Shown: in pieces, positions 36,850-46,515 of the stretch
Layout: every line of letters begins with the position of its first letter
How positions within the stretch are numbered: position 1 is the stretch's first letter
Assembly (NCBI RefSeq): GCF_900103825.1
Contig: NZ_FNIF01000005.1
Location: 124,001 to 188,000, forward strand
DNA from: Paenibacillus sp. yr247
GTDB taxonomy: Bacteria; Bacillota; Bacilli; Paenibacillales; NBRC-103111
Length of the DNA: 64,000 nt
Reading direction: 5' to 3'
The notes under the pieces: model-generated
What the model was told of the DNA's origin: nothing
The model's input: only the letters and a program-made list of their open reading frames with translations
Database searches by the model: none
Translations under genes and position numbers: made by a program

Positions 36850-37341
36850 ATGATGTTATTAAGAGCAATTGAGCAGACATTCTGTAAGTTGCAAGAACCC
36901 TCTCTAGATCAGCTAAAAGCAGCGCTGCAATCCATAGATTGCTTACTGCACAATGTCCCTGATTATAAAACTGAGCCTCAACAGCTCTCTTATGGCCGTA
37001 ATGTTATTTACAGCACTAAGAATCTTGAAGTGATTGTGATTCACATTCCCGCTTCTGGGTCAACAGCGATTCACAACCATGGATCGTCTGTAGGAACCGC
37101 TTGTTTGATCAAGGGTTCGCTAGTCAATACCAAGTTCCTCTTGGACTCAGAAGGCTACCCCATCGCCCAAGCAGATGACTTTATTAGAGCCGGAGAATAC
37201 TTTGAAGCTCCTCGAGAGCAAATCCATCAGCTTAGTAACCCTTTTCACGAACCAGCTATTTCTGTTCATGTTTATAGCCCACCTCTTGATAATGTTAAAC
37301 GCTACTTGCCTTACAGTGAAGTCCTCGATTATGTCATCTAA
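36850..37341 (+). CDS. cdoA: cysteine dioxygenase, type I
   Basis: A cupin iron enzyme that oxidises cysteine to cysteine sulfinate. The 163-residue protein matches the length and layout of Bacillus YubC/CdoA: GRNVIY near residue 49, the metal-binding H75-N-H77 in the first cupin box, and H126 in the second. A conserved SVHVYSPPL follows at about 138-146. TTAGGAGG precedes the ATG. It stands alone between SgcJ-like and glyQS genes, with a shared terminator. The 280-base gap before it has no other gene. Confidence 0.88.
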   Translation: MMLLRAIEQTFCKLQEPSLDQLKAALQSIDCLLHNVPDYKTEPQQLSYGRNVIYSTKNLEVIVIHIPASGSTAIHNHGSSVGTACLIKGSLVNTKFLLDSEGYPIAQADDFIRAGEYFEAPREQIHQLSNPFHEPAISVHVYSPPLDNVKRYLPYSEVLDYVI

Positions 37342-37391
37342 AAAAAGACCCCCTGCAAACTCACGCGTTAGTCGGCGTGCTCACAGGGGGT
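37340..37391. terminator. bidirectional terminator between cdoA and glyQS
   Basis: ACCCCCTG pairs with CAGGGGGT and an inner CACGC pairs with GCGTG. A run of six or more T follows on the minus strand (glyQS side) and a shorter GGTTTGG on the plus side. Confidence 0.82.
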
Positions 37392-37397
37392 TTGGTA

Positions 37398-38780
37398 TTA
37401 AAATTGAAGTGAATCCTCAATGAATGCTTTCAATTCGGAAATTGGGATCCGTTTTTGTTCCATTGTGTCACGGTCACGAACCGTCACTTGACCATCAGTT
37501 TCGGACTCGAAGTCGTATGTGATACAGAATGGAGTACCGATTTCATCGTGACGCCGGTATCTTTTACCGATCGAACCTGTATCATCGTAATCCACCATGA
37601 AATGTTTCGCAAGATCGGCAAATACAGCCTGTGCACCTTCATTCAACTTCTTGGAAAGTGGGAAAATAGCTGCTTTAATAGGTGCAAGCGCAGGATGGAA
37701 GTGCAGGACTGTACGGCTGTCGTCTCCTTCCAGCTTTTGCTCTTCAAATGCATCAATCAGGAGTGCTAAAGTTACGCGGTCTGCGCCAAGCGAAGGCTCG
37801 ATACAGTAAGGAATGTAACGTTCGTTCGTTTCTTGATCGATATAGTTAAAGTCTTCACCGGAATGCTCCATGTGCTGCTTCAAATCAAAATCCGTACGAT
37901 CCGCGATACCCCAGAGTTCGCCCCAGCCGAACGGGAATTTGTACTCGATATCTGTCGTAGCATTACTGTAATGGGACAACTCATCGTCGTTGTGATCGCG
38001 AAGGCGAAGATTATCCGGTTTTGCGCCTAGGGACAACAGCCAGTTATGACAGAAGCTTCTCCAGTACTCGAACCACTTCATGTCCTCGCCTGGCTTACAG
38101 AAAAACTCAAGCTCCATTTGTTCGAATTCACGAGTTCGGAACGTAAAGTTACCTGGCGTAATTTCGTTACGGAAGCTTTTACCGATTTGGCCGATACCGA
38201 ATGGCAGCTTTTTGCGCATCGTGCGTTGAACGTTTTTGAAGTTGACGAATATCCCCTGTGCTGTTTCCGGACGCAAGTAAACTACGTTAGTGCTAGCTTC
38301 TGTTACGCCTTGGAATGTTTTGAACATCAGATTGAACTGACGAATATCCGTGAAATCCTTGCTGCCGCAATCCGGGCAAACGATGTTATGCTCGACAATG
38401 AGCTTCATCATATCGTCAAATGTCATCCCATCAACGATGATTTCGATATCTTTTTCAGCCAGTTTATTTTCAATCAATTTATCTGCGCGGTGACGAGCTT
38501 TACAGCTTTTGCAATCGATCATCGGATCGTTGAAATTACCGACATGGCCGGATGCTACCCATGCTTGTGGGTTCATCAAAATCGCCGCGTCAAGCCCCAC
38601 ATTATAAGGGGATTCTTGAATGAATTTTTTCCACCAAGCACGCTTGATGTTGTTTTTCAGCTCGACACCAAGCGGACCGTAATCCCATGTGTTAGCCAAA
38701 CCGCCATATACCTCTGAACCTGGGAAAACAAAACCTCTGTGTTTCGCTAATGCTACTACTTGATCCATGGTTACACTCAT
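37398..38780 (-). CDS. glyQS: glycyl-tRNA synthetase, single-chain homodimeric type
   Basis: A class II synthetase charging tRNA-Gly. The 460-residue product is of the alpha2 type ([20 protein letters not shown] at the N-terminus), with [25 protein letters not shown] as motif 2 and [10 protein letters not shown] as motif 3. An insertion with CPDCGSKD and CKSCKARH suggests a zinc site. A full T-box leader with a glycine specifier candidate precedes it. It converges on cdoA. Confidence 0.95.
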   Translation of the reverse strand: MSVTMDQVVALAKHRGFVFPGSEVYGGLANTWDYGPLGVELKNNIKRAWWKKFIQESPYNVGLDAAILMNPQAWVASGHVGNFNDPMIDCKSCKARHRADKLIENKLAEKDIEIIVDGMTFDDMMKLIVEHNIVCPDCGSKDFTDIRQFNLMFKTFQGVTEASTNVVYLRPETAQGIFVNFKNVQRTMRKKLPFGIGQIGKSFRNEITPGNFTFRTREFEQMELEFFCKPGEDMKWFEYWRSFCHNWLLSLGAKPDNLRLRDHNDDELSHYSNATTDIEYKFPFGWGELWGIADRTDFDLKQHMEHSGEDFNYIDQETNERYIPYCIEPSLGADRVTLALLIDAFEEQKLEGDDSRTVLHFHPALAPIKAAIFPLSKKLNEGAQAVFADLAKHFMVDYDDTGSIGKRYRRHDEIGTPFCITYDFESETDGQVTVRDRDTMEQKRIPISELKAFIEDSLQF

Positions 38781-38853
38781 TGTTCATTCGCTCCTTCAGC
38801 TTCTCGTATATAGGTCAACAACCTTTGACGACCGTTTGGATATGAGTAAACGC

Positions 38854-39088
38854 AAAAAAAGCTCAACATCCAAAGGCATCAAATAATGCCTAGGGACGAG
38901 AGCCTTACGCACCCGCGGTTCCACCCTAGTTGATACACCTATACTAAGCGCGTATCCCCTTTATCGTATTGGCTCCGGATAGCCTTTTCCTTGAGCTTCA
39001 GTCTGGGCTCTCACCGTCCCCAGCTCGCTGAACTTGAAGTTGTTCAAGTACTATTCATCCCTCACAGCCACAATTGATCATTCAATTG
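38854..39088 (-). ncRNA. T-box riboswitch, glycine type
   Basis: The minus strand shows a Stem I region with AGTACTTGAACAACTTCAAG and AGCGAGCTGGGGACGGTGAG. A candidate GGC specifier lies at 38982-38984. The invariant T-box AGGGTGGAACCGCGGGT is at 38911-38927. The terminator pairs GGCTCTCGTCCCTAGGCAT with GATGCC...GAGC and ends in seven T (38854-38860). The T-box sequence can pair with the terminator's 5' arm to make the antiterminator. It controls glyQS, whose start is 73 bases further on, and it fills most of the 369-base gap 38781-39149. Confidence 0.93.
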
Positions 39089-39149
39089 GCTTTAGTTTAC
39101 AGAAAAACCTATAAAAAATCAAATCGGAACAGGTATATTTCTATTTTGA

Positions 39150-39950
39150 CTAATACAAGTGTGGACGACGGTCTTCAAAGACTGGAATTTTCTCGCGAAC
39201 TCGCACAACTTCAGCCAAATCGATGGTAGCATGCAAAATCGCTTCGCTCTCATCGCCTTCCACCAGCACCTCGCCCCAAGGGTCAATAACCATGGAGTGT
39301 CCGAAGAAATTCGTCGTACCGCTGGTTCCGACACGATTGCAGGATACTACGTACATCTGATTCTCAATGGCTCTGGCCATGAGCAGCGTACGCCAGTGGT
39401 GTAAGCGTGGGTGTGGCCATTCCGCAGGTACGAATAAAATCCGCGCTCCATCCAACGCTAATTTGCGTGCAAGCTCTGGGAAACGAATGTCATAACAGAT
39501 CATCGCGCCAGCCGGAACGCCTTCAAGCTCAAAAAGGCCAAGCTGGTCACCGCTATGAAGAAACTTTTCTTCGTCCATGAGACGGAATAAATGGATTTTG
39601 GAATACTCCATTATTTCCGCGCCTTCGCGGTCAAAAGCATATATCGTGTTTAGAACGCGATCTTCTCTTTTATCAGCTATCGATCCGCCAATAATAATCA
39701 CACCATTTGTTCGGGCAAAATCACTTAAAAATGCCTTCGTCCGCTCCCCATTTGGGTCGGCAAGCTGCTGAATCTCAGTCAAGGCATAGCCTGTGTTCCA
39801 CATTTCAGGAAAAACGATAACATCAGGCCTTTGAGCTGCTTGAACCGCTTGTTGAAGAAGTTTTTCTAATTGCGCAAAATTCGTATCGGGTTCACCGATT
39901 TTGATATCCATTTGAATAAGAGCAATGTGGAGATGCTGTGAATCTGACAT
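39150..39950 (-). CDS. mtnU: carbon-nitrogen hydrolase, probable 2-oxoglutaramate/omega-amidase of methionine salvage
   Basis: A nitrilase-superfamily amidase of 266 residues with the catalytic triad E49 (VFPEMWNTG), K118 (YSKIHLF) and C152 (ICYDIRFPE). Its proximity to mtnE and mtnWXB matches the mtnU (ykrU) position in Bacillales. There it is thought to hydrolyse the alpha-keto acid amide left when glutamine serves as amino donor for MtnE. A general NIT2-like omega-amidase is equally consistent. AAGGAG lies 11 bases before the ATG. It is transcribed away from mtnE. Confidence 0.82.
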   Translation of the reverse strand: MSDSQHLHIALIQMDIKIGEPDTNFAQLEKLLQQAVQAAQRPDVIVFPEMWNTGYALTEIQQLADPNGERTKAFLSDFARTNGVIIIGGSIADKREDRVLNTIYAFDREGAEIMEYSKIHLFRLMDEEKFLHSGDQLGLFELEGVPAGAMICYDIRFPELARKLALDGARILFVPAEWPHPRLHHWRTLLMARAIENQMYVVSCNRVGTSGTTNFFGHSMVIDPWGEVLVEGDESEAILHATIDLAEVVRVREKIPVFEDRRPHLY

Positions 39951-40028
39951 GCTGTGAAGGCTCCTTCCAGTGGCAAAAATACCTTTTCTTTTATAGTAAT
40001 CTAATTAAACTTTAAACCCAAATAAAGC

Positions 40029-40556
40029 TCATTGAGGCTTGAAAGATTTAGACTGTCCTCTTGCAATACTAAGTGTCTCCCAATGATGACTTGCCCAATG
40101 TTTACTGAGGAAAACGATCTGACCCACATGATAACCGTAGTGAGATACCTGCCGCTGAATGGCTTTCAAGACAGAATTCTCTTCTCCTCGAATTTGAATG
40201 GTCTTCAGAACATCTTCCGGCGTGAGCGCGTGTAGTGCAGTAAACAAAACCTTCCAGCCTTCTTCCCAAATGGAAATAAGTTCTTCACGCGAGTGCTGGC
40301 TGCTTTCAAACTCACCGTCGCGCTCCCTTGTTTCCTTTTCCCCATCGGTTGTTAAGAAATCTGTCCAGCGCGACAGCATGTTCCCGTGCATATGCTTAAT
40401 TAGTACCTCTAAAGAATTGGACTCCTCATCCAAGGTTTGGTAAAAATGAGAATCATCCGCTTGCGCTAAAGCATTATCAGCCAGCTTCTTCATATTCTCA
40501 AAAGCGCGAATCGATTCCTGCAAAAAAACATCGGCAACTAGGCTTATTTGCTTCAT
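40029..40556 (-). CDS. DinB-like / DUF1572 family protein
   Basis: A 175-residue four-helix-bundle protein. The start is at the ATG at 40556 (MKQISLVADVFLQES), with AAGGTG upstream; the longer frame lacks a site. Histidines in LIKHMHGNMLSRW and QVSHYGYHVGQIVFL match the three-His metal site of the DinB/DUF1572 superfamily. Members include thiol-dependent S-transferases such as bacillithiol transferases, but no activity is established for this subgroup. It may share a transcript with mtnU, 78 bases away. Confidence 0.78.
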   Translation of the reverse strand: MKQISLVADVFLQESIRAFENMKKLADNALAQADDSHFYQTLDEESNSLEVLIKHMHGNMLSRWTDFLTTDGEKETRERDGEFESSQHSREELISIWEEGWKVLFTALHALTPEDVLKTIQIRGEENSVLKAIQRQVSHYGYHVGQIVFLSKHWASHHWETLSIARGQSKSFKPQ

Positions 40557-40754
40557 GGAGATCACACCTTCCCTTTGAATACACCATAATAATAAATTCA
40601 CTTTCTTATTTCATAAACTCAATCCTACATTATGTCAATACCCAACTTGCATCAGGGATAAACGGTATGGGGGTTGCTTCCTATACATCCCCACTTAATC
40701 ATGGTACATTAGTAGTATTATCCTAATCCCGACTCCCGGAGTGTGAATTAAATC

Positions 40755-41957
40755 GTGACTAACCTATCTACCAAATCTAGCGCTTTTTCTATACAGCCTG
40801 CTGAACGTATGAAAGGATTGCCGACACAGTTCTTTGCGTCGCTCGTCCGTAAAGCGAATGAACAAATTGCTGAGGGCCATGACGTCATTAATCTCGGCCA
40901 AGGAAATCCAGACCGTCCTACGCCAGCTCATATCGTCTCATCCATCCAAGAAGCGGCTGCTAACCCCTTGTATCATAAATATCCGCCCTTCAGCGGCTTT
41001 CCCTTTCTGAAACAAGCGATTGCTCACCGTTATAAGGAAGATTACAACGTAGATCTAGATCCTGAGACGGAAGTAGCCATTCTGTTCGGCGGCAAAACAG
41101 GTCTCATTGAGATCGCTCAATGTTTGCTTAATCCAGGCGATGTTTGTTTGGTTCCTGACCCAGGCTACCCCGATTATTGGTCTGGGGTAGCACTAGCCGG
41201 CGCAGAAATGGCTTTCATGCCCTTGCGAGAAGAAAACAATTTCCTGCCTGATTACTCGGCACTTAAAGAATCCGCATTGAACCGAGCAAAGCTCATGTTC
41301 ATTAATTATCCGAACAATCCAACAGGCGCAACAGCTCCGGCTTCTTTCTATGAAGAAACGGTCCAATTTGCGCAGCAGCACGGTATTGTTGTCGCTAGTG
41401 ATTTCGCTTATGGCGCCATCGGTTTCGACGGTCAAAAGCCGATCAGCTTCCTGCAAACGCCTGGCGCCAAAGAAGTTGGCATCGAGTTCTACACCCTGTC
41501 CAAAACGTACAACATGGCAGGCTGGCGAGTAGGATTTGCGCTTGGCAATCGGGAAATCATCCGCCTCATTAACTTGATGCAGGATCATTACTACTGCTCG
41601 CTGTTCGGCGGTATTCAAGCTGCGGCAGCAACAGCTCTCACAGCTTCACAAGATTGTGTCACTGAACTGCGCGACGTTTACGAAAGCCGACGCAACGCCT
41701 TATATTCGGCGCTTGCCAGTATCGGCTGGAATGCGCGTCCTTCTCAGGGGTCATTCTTCTCTTGGTTGCCTGTGCCGAAAGGGCACACCTCGCAGAGTCT
41801 TGCCGATCTGCTTCTGCAAGAAGCCAAGGTTGTTGTCGCGCCTGGTGTTGGCTTTGGAACACATGGAGAAGGCTATGTACGTCTCGGTCTATTATCCACA
41901 GAAGAAAGATTAGAAGAAGCTGTTCAACGAATCGGCAAGCTGCATCTTTTTGATTAA
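40755..41957 (+). CDS. mtnE: aminotransferase of methionine salvage
   Basis: A fold-type I PLP enzyme that aminates 4-methylthio-2-oxobutanoate to methionine as the last salvage step. The 400-residue product has NPTG at about 188-191, D216 (SDFAYG) and the PLP lysine K250 in LSKTYNMAGWRVG. It closely follows the pattern of Bacillus YkrV/MtnE (GLPTQFFASLVRKANEQI). The start is GTG with GGAG about 13 bases upstream; an internal ATG at 40809 has no site. No SAM riboswitch is visible before it. The mtnU gene is nearby on the other strand. Confidence 0.87.
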   Translation: MTNLSTKSSAFSIQPAERMKGLPTQFFASLVRKANEQIAEGHDVINLGQGNPDRPTPAHIVSSIQEAAANPLYHKYPPFSGFPFLKQAIAHRYKEDYNVDLDPETEVAILFGGKTGLIEIAQCLLNPGDVCLVPDPGYPDYWSGVALAGAEMAFMPLREENNFLPDYSALKESALNRAKLMFINYPNNPTGATAPASFYEETVQFAQQHGIVVASDFAYGAIGFDGQKPISFLQTPGAKEVGIEFYTLSKTYNMAGWRVGFALGNREIIRLINLMQDHYYCSLFGGIQAAAATALTASQDCVTELRDVYESRRNALYSALASIGWNARPSQGSFFSWLPVPKGHTSQSLADLLLQEAKVVVAPGVGFGTHGEGYVRLGLLSTEERLEEAVQRIGKLHLFD

Positions 41958-42025
41958 TCCGTAAAAAAGAGAGGCTGGTCGGTGACTCCATCACCTGCTC
42001 GCTGTGCAGCCTAGGCTTCTGCTTC

Positions 42026-42055
42026 TTTACAAACGCTTGTACAGCGTGCTATTCT
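42026..42055 (+). promoter_or_regulatory. candidate promoter of the proBSAC operon
   Basis: -35 TTTACA (42026-42031) and -10 TATTCT (42050-42055) at 18-base spacing lie about 30 bases before the T-box leader begins. A GC-rich hairpin (AGGCTG/CAGCCT with an inner GGTGA/TCACC) at about 41970-42012 separates it from mtnE. That hairpin lacks a U-tract, so some read-through from mtnE is possible. Confidence 0.5.
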
Positions 42056-42089
42056 AGATAGAACAAAAAAAAGGAAGTCCTCAAAACTT

Positions 42090-42347
42090 CTATATCGCAA
42101 CGTTATGATGGGAATAGTAGGAACCGTGCAGCACGTTAACAGAGAGTAAGCTCCACTGACTGAGAGAGCTTGCCGTGAACCGGCTCCGAACCCGCCCCTG
42201 AACAGTCAACGATGAGTTGAACAGTGCCCTACTGTTATTTAGGGAATCTAGAGTTGGGTGCAGCCGCCATCGGTGTGCGCCAATCTAAGGTGGTACCGCG
42301 GAAGCAGCAGACTTTCGTCCTTATGTGTTAAGGACGGGAGTCTTTTT
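42090..42347 (+). ncRNA. T-box riboswitch, proline type
   Basis: The leader shows a Stem I start (GGGAATAGTAGG), an apical region with AGAGAGTAAGCTCC, and a candidate proline specifier CCT near 42197-42199. The T-box AAGGTGGTACCGCGG is at 42287-42301. The terminator has AGACTTTCGTCCTTA pairing with TTAAGGACGGGAGTCT, ending in TTTTT (42343-42347). The downstream genes are all proline genes including prolyl-tRNA synthetase, which makes tRNA-Pro the expected ligand. It occupies most of the 428-base gap 41958-42385. Specifier choice is tentative. Confidence 0.9.
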
Positions 42348-42385
42348 GGTATATCTACATACACAGAAACAAAGGATGGGATCGT

Positions 42386-43486
42386 ATGATGCAGCGAATC
42401 GTCGTCAAAATCGGCAGCAGCTCTTTAACCTCAGACACGGGGGGCCTGAATCCGGAAAAAATACGTTTTTTCGCTTCGGAGCTGGCACAATTGCAGCAGA
42501 ACGGCAATCAAGTCCTGCTCGTTACCTCCGGTGCCGTAGCCGCGGGCTTCACCAACTTAGGCTATCGTACACGGCCGAAGGTGCTGCACGAGAAGCAAGC
42601 CGCGGCCGCTGTCGGGCAAGCGCTACTCATGCAAGCGTACCATGAAGCTTTTGCGTCCCACGGTGTGAGCGTGGCGCAAATTTTGCTGACTAGGTACGAC
42701 TTCACTAACCGCAAGCGAGTTCAGAACGCGCTGATGACAATTGACGAGCTGCTGCAGCGCGGCGTCGTTCCGATCATTAACGAGAACGACACCGTCTCAG
42801 TCGATGAATTGAAATTCGGCGACAATGATACGTTGTCGGCTTTGGTAGGCAATTTGGTCAAGGCCAACAAATTGATCATCATTACGGATATGGACGGCCT
42901 GTACACAGACGATCCCCGCAAGAATGCGAACGCACAGCGCATCGATCGTGTGGATGCCATCAGCGATGAGCTGTTCAGCTTCGCTGGAGGCTCAGGGAGC
43001 TCGGTCGGCACCGGCGGCATGCGTTCTAAGGTCGAGGCTGCCCGCATAGCGATGCGCGGAGGCGTGCCAGTGTTCATCGGGCGCGTGCTTGAGCCCGGTG
43101 ATCTGCCGCATGCCGTGCACGGCAGCGGCAAGGGTACGTACTTCGACACGTCGCTAAATAACCTGCCGGTGAAGAAACAATGGGTCGGTTTCCATTCGCT
43201 GCCCCAAGGACAAATCATCGTCGATCAAGGCGCGAAATCGGCCCTGTTGAGCGGAGGAAAGAGCTTACTCCCCGCCGGAATTATCGGCGCCTCAGGCGAC
43301 TTCCACCCCGGCGATGTTGTAGAGGTGCTCAGCAGTGAAGGCGCACTGTTAGGACGCGGCGTTGTCAATTACGCGGCTTGGCAAGTACAAGCCGCGGCAG
43401 GTTTATCGACCGATGAAGTTCAGAAGCGGGTTGAAGTGGCAAGAATCGAAGTCATTCACCGCGATGAATGGGTACCATTGACTTAA
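42386..43486 (+). CDS. proB: glutamate 5-kinase
   Basis: Phosphorylates glutamate to gamma-glutamyl phosphate, the first step of proline synthesis. The 366-residue product has an amino-acid-kinase domain (RIVVKIGSSSLT, NENDTVSVDEL, GTGGMRSKVEAA) and a C-terminal PUA domain (about 280-360). It is the first gene after the proline T-box, with AAAGGATGG before tandem ATGs. The middle of the gene is GC-richer than its neighbours and contains several perfect inverted repeats. Confidence 0.95.
   Translation: MMQRIVVKIGSSSLTSDTGGLNPEKIRFFASELAQLQQNGNQVLLVTSGAVAAGFTNLGYRTRPKVLHEKQAAAAVGQALLMQAYHEAFASHGVSVAQILLTRYDFTNRKRVQNALMTIDELLQRGVVPIINENDTVSVDELKFGDNDTLSALVGNLVKANKLIIITDMDGLYTDDPRKNANAQRIDRVDAISDELFSFAGGSGSSVGTGGMRSKVEAARIAMRGGVPVFIGRVLEPGDLPHAVHGSGKGTYFDTSLNNLPVKKQWVGFHSLPQGQIIVDQGAKSALLSGGKSLLPAGIIGASGDFHPGDVVEVLSSEGALLGRGVVNYAAWQVQAAAGLSTDEVQKRVEVARIEVIHRDEWVPLT
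42660..42874. repeat. inverted-repeat cluster inside proB
   Basis: Arms read by eye: CGCGCTG 42727-42733 / CAGCGCG 42755-42761; CAATTTG 42850-42856 / CAAATTG 42868-42874 with an inner TTGG/CCAA. A TTGCG..CCACG / CGTGG.CGCAA hairpin lies near 42650-42685, and CGACAA / TTGTCG near 42820-42840. It is less dense than in dynA. Confidence 0.55.
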
Positions 43487-43511
43487 CTATGAAAGAGAGG
43501 CACTTCTACAC

Positions 43512-45248
43512 ATGAGACAACAACGACTGCTTATCCCAACCTTGCGAGATGTTCCGGGTGATGCGGAAGCCGCAAGCCACCGACTGATGCTGCGTGCTGG
43601 GTTGATCCGACAGCTATCCAGCGGCATTTACTCCTACTTACCCTTAGGACTCAAAGCCTTACAACATATTCAAACCATTATCCGTGAAGAAATGGATGCT
43701 GCCGGTGCTCAAGAAATGCTAATGCCAGCTCTCCACCCTTCCGAATTATGGAAAGCATCTGGCAGATGGGACGTGTATGGTCCCGAGCTGATGCGTCTAG
43801 AAGACCGGAACGGCCGGGAGTTTGCTCTGGGAGCTACACATGAAGAAGTCGTCACAACGATTGTGAAGGATGAAATTCATTCCTACAAAAAGCTGCCAGT
43901 CACGCTGTATCAAATTCAAACGAAGTATAGAGATGAACGAAGACCTCGATTTGGCCTCCTGCGCGGGCGAGAATTCCTTATGAAGGATGCTTATTCCTTC
44001 GATCGTACAGGAAGTGGGCTTGATGATAGCTATAAAAGCATGTACAACGCATATGTTAACATTTTCACTCGTTGCGGACTGCAGTTCCGGGCTGTTGAAG
44101 CAGATTCCGGAGCGATTGGCGGTACAGATACCCATGAATTCATGGCTCTTGCAGATGTTGGCGAGGATACGATCGTTCATTGCACATCCTGTCAATATGC
44201 AGCCAATATTGAAAAAGCAGTCGGAACGCTGCCGGAACAAAGCGAACACAATCAGAAGGAAAACGTTCTGCAACATTCGCAACCAGTGAAAGTTCATACA
44301 CCTCAAATGACCAGCATCAAACAGCTCAGTCAATTTCTTCAGGTCCCCCCTCATCAAATCATTAAATCAATCGCCATAGAAGCCGACGGAACGCCTATTG
44401 TCGTCCTTCTTCGGGGTGATTATGAATTAAATGAAATCAAATTAAAGCAAGCCATTGGTGCCAATGACGTTCCCATGCTCTCCGAAGCAGATATTCTAAA
44501 ACTAGGATCCATTGCCGGTTTTATAGGTCCAATAGGACTTAAGAACGTCAGGATCATTGCTGATTCCTCTGTCAAAGGCATGCGAGACGCTGTCGTTGGA
44601 GCAAATGAGCTCGATTATCATTTGCAGCATGTTGAGTTGGAGAGGGATCTACCAATGATGACTTATCATGACGTTCGCAATGTAGCCCAAGGTGAATGTT
44701 GTTCAAATTGCGGGCACGAGCTCTCTTTCGCAAAAGGGATTGAGGTTGGACATGTTTTTAAACTCGGCACCAAATACAGCAGTTCGCTTGGTGCTTCTTT
44801 CAACGATGAAAATGGCGTGTCTGAACCCATCATTATGGGCTGCTACGGAATTGGCGTTTCACGTGTGTTGGCTGCCATTATCGAGCAGAACTATGATGAG
44901 CGGGGCATTATTTGGCCCGCATCCATTACGCCGTTCACCGTTCATCTTCTGACTGTTCATGTACAGGATGAGACGCAGATGAAATTATCCGAAGAAATTT
45001 ACACAACGCTAAAACAAGCTGGCTATTCTGTTTTATGGGATGATCGAGAAGAACGCCCAGGCGTTAAATTCAACGATGCAGATCTACTCGGTTTCCCTCT
45101 GCGAATAACCGTCGGAAAGAAAGCAAGCAAGCGAATCATAGAATGCAAAGAACGCCGAAGCGGCAGTCAATATGAATTATCAGCCAAGCAAATACTTACG
45201 CATTGCCATTCCTTTTTCCAAACAGGAGGTCGATCTTCCCATGAGTGA
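43512..45248 (+). CDS. proS: prolyl-tRNA synthetase, bacterial type
   Basis: A class II synthetase charging tRNA-Pro. The 578-residue product has motif 1 region EEMDAAGAQEMLMPALHPSELW, motif 2 TKYRDERRPRFGLLRGREFLMKD, and a YbaK-like editing insertion (about 225-395). Motif 3 is GCYGIGVSRVLAA, and an anticodon-binding domain occupies the C-terminal 110 residues. It lies between proB and proA, within one operon under the proline T-box. Its end overlaps proA by 8 bases. Confidence 0.94.
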   Translation: MRQQRLLIPTLRDVPGDAEAASHRLMLRAGLIRQLSSGIYSYLPLGLKALQHIQTIIREEMDAAGAQEMLMPALHPSELWKASGRWDVYGPELMRLEDRNGREFALGATHEEVVTTIVKDEIHSYKKLPVTLYQIQTKYRDERRPRFGLLRGREFLMKDAYSFDRTGSGLDDSYKSMYNAYVNIFTRCGLQFRAVEADSGAIGGTDTHEFMALADVGEDTIVHCTSCQYAANIEKAVGTLPEQSEHNQKENVLQHSQPVKVHTPQMTSIKQLSQFLQVPPHQIIKSIAIEADGTPIVVLLRGDYELNEIKLKQAIGANDVPMLSEADILKLGSIAGFIGPIGLKNVRIIADSSVKGMRDAVVGANELDYHLQHVELERDLPMMTYHDVRNVAQGECCSNCGHELSFAKGIEVGHVFKLGTKYSSSLGASFNDENGVSEPIIMGCYGIGVSRVLAAIIEQNYDERGIIWPASITPFTVHLLTVHVQDETQMKLSEEIYTTLKQAGYSVLWDDREERPGVKFNDADLLGFPLRITVGKKASKRIIECKERRSGSQYELSAKQILTHCHSFFQTGGRSSHE

Positions 45249-46488
45249 AGTCATTCAAAAATCTCAATTAGCCAAGCAAGCAGCCCATACCATGGGCAAT
45301 CTCACAACCGAGCAGAAAAACGCGGCTTTGCTTCTCATGGCGGATGCCCTTGTAACGGAGCAGCAGGCGATCATCGAAGCGAATGCGAAGGATTTGCAGC
45401 GAGGCAAAGCATTAGGCACAAGCGCTTCCTTACTCGATCGTCTTGCCCTGACTGAATCACGCATTGCAGGAATGGCTGAAGGACTGCGCCAAATTGCCGA
45501 GCTGCCTGATCCAATTGGGGATATGCTTGAAGCCTTTGAACGTCCAAATGGTCTTCGTATTCGCAAAGTTCGAGTTCCTTTAGGTGTTGTCGGTATTATT
45601 TATGAAGCCAGGCCAAATGTAACCGTCGATGCGGCAGGGTTATGTCTAAAGACAGGTAACGCAGTCGTGCTGCGTGGAGGCTCTTCCGCTTTATTTTCCA
45701 ATGAGAAAATCGTTGAAGTTCTGCACGCTGCACTTAATCGCTCTGCCATTCCTGCTGACGCTCTTCAGCTGATCCTTAGTGCTGACCGCAGTTCTGTGGA
45801 TGAAATGCTGAAGTTGAACGGCTTGATCGATGTCCTCATCCCAAGAGGGGGACACTCACTTATTCAAAATGTTGTCAATAACGCCTCTGTCCCTGTCATT
45901 GAAACAGGCGCGGGTGTATGTCATACTTTTATAGATGAAAGTGCTCAGCTGGATATGGCTGTCCGAATCGGTATCAATGCCAAAGCTCAGCGTCCGTCCG
46001 TCTGCAATTCGATGGAAACATTGCTTGTGCATGAGGCAATCGCAGATAAGCATTTGAGTGCAATTGCAGAAGCCTTCACAAGTGCTCATGTAGAGCTCAG
46101 AGGTGACGAGCGCGCCCGAGCGATAGTGCCTACTATGCATGTCGCCGAAGCGGAAGACTGGAAAACGGAATACGGGGACTATATTCTTTCCGTCAAAGTT
46201 GTGAAGGATCTCGACGAAGCGCTCGCCCATATCCGCGAATACGGTACGATGCACTCCGAATGTATCGTGACGGAAGATGCGGCAAATACCGAAAGATTTT
46301 TACAGGAAGTTGATGCAGCAGCAGTCTATCACAATGCTTCGACCCGCTTCACGGATGGCTTTGAATTCGGCTTCGGTGCGGAAATCGGCATCTCCACCCA
46401 AAAACTTCACGCTCGCGGACCGATGGGTTTGCCAGCGTTAACTTCAACCAAATACCGCGTTTATGGAAGCGGACAAATACGCGAATAA
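45241..46488 (+). CDS. proA: gamma-glutamyl phosphate reductase
   Basis: The NADPH-dependent second step of proline synthesis, giving glutamate semialdehyde. The start is at the ATG at 45241 (MSEVIQKSQLAKQ), with AGGAGGT inside the proS end; an upstream in-frame ATG is buried in proS and lacks a site. Product 415 residues, normal length. RPSVCNSMETLL carries the catalytic Cys, and VPLGVVGIIYEARPNVT is conserved. The ATGAGTGA overlap with proS indicates translational coupling. Confidence 0.95.
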   Translation: MSEVIQKSQLAKQAAHTMGNLTTEQKNAALLLMADALVTEQQAIIEANAKDLQRGKALGTSASLLDRLALTESRIAGMAEGLRQIAELPDPIGDMLEAFERPNGLRIRKVRVPLGVVGIIYEARPNVTVDAAGLCLKTGNAVVLRGGSSALFSNEKIVEVLHAALNRSAIPADALQLILSADRSSVDEMLKLNGLIDVLIPRGGHSLIQNVVNNASVPVIETGAGVCHTFIDESAQLDMAVRIGINAKAQRPSVCNSMETLLVHEAIADKHLSAIAEAFTSAHVELRGDERARAIVPTMHVAEAEDWKTEYGDYILSVKVVKDLDEALAHIREYGTMHSECIVTEDAANTERFLQEVDAAAVYHNASTRFTDGFEFGFGAEIGISTQKLHARGPMGLPALTSTKYRVYGSGQIRE

Positions 46489-46515
46489 CCATCTAAATTT
46501 GAGGAGGAATGCACG

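Noticed and set aside
38046-38717. 223-codon open frame antisense to glyQS
   Set aside because: It lies wholly within a conserved synthetase gene, with no ribosome site and no family resemblance.
40602-40754. SAM riboswitch before mtnE
   Set aside because: No SAM-I core sequences or terminator could be found in the 153-base gap.
41970-42012. GC hairpin after mtnE as a terminator
   Set aside because: AGGCTG/CAGCCT with an inner GGTGA/TCACC can fold but lacks a U-tract; noted only in the promoter entry.
43797-44357. Open frame on the minus strand within proS
   Set aside because: Shadow frame in a conserved synthetase gene; no ribosome site.
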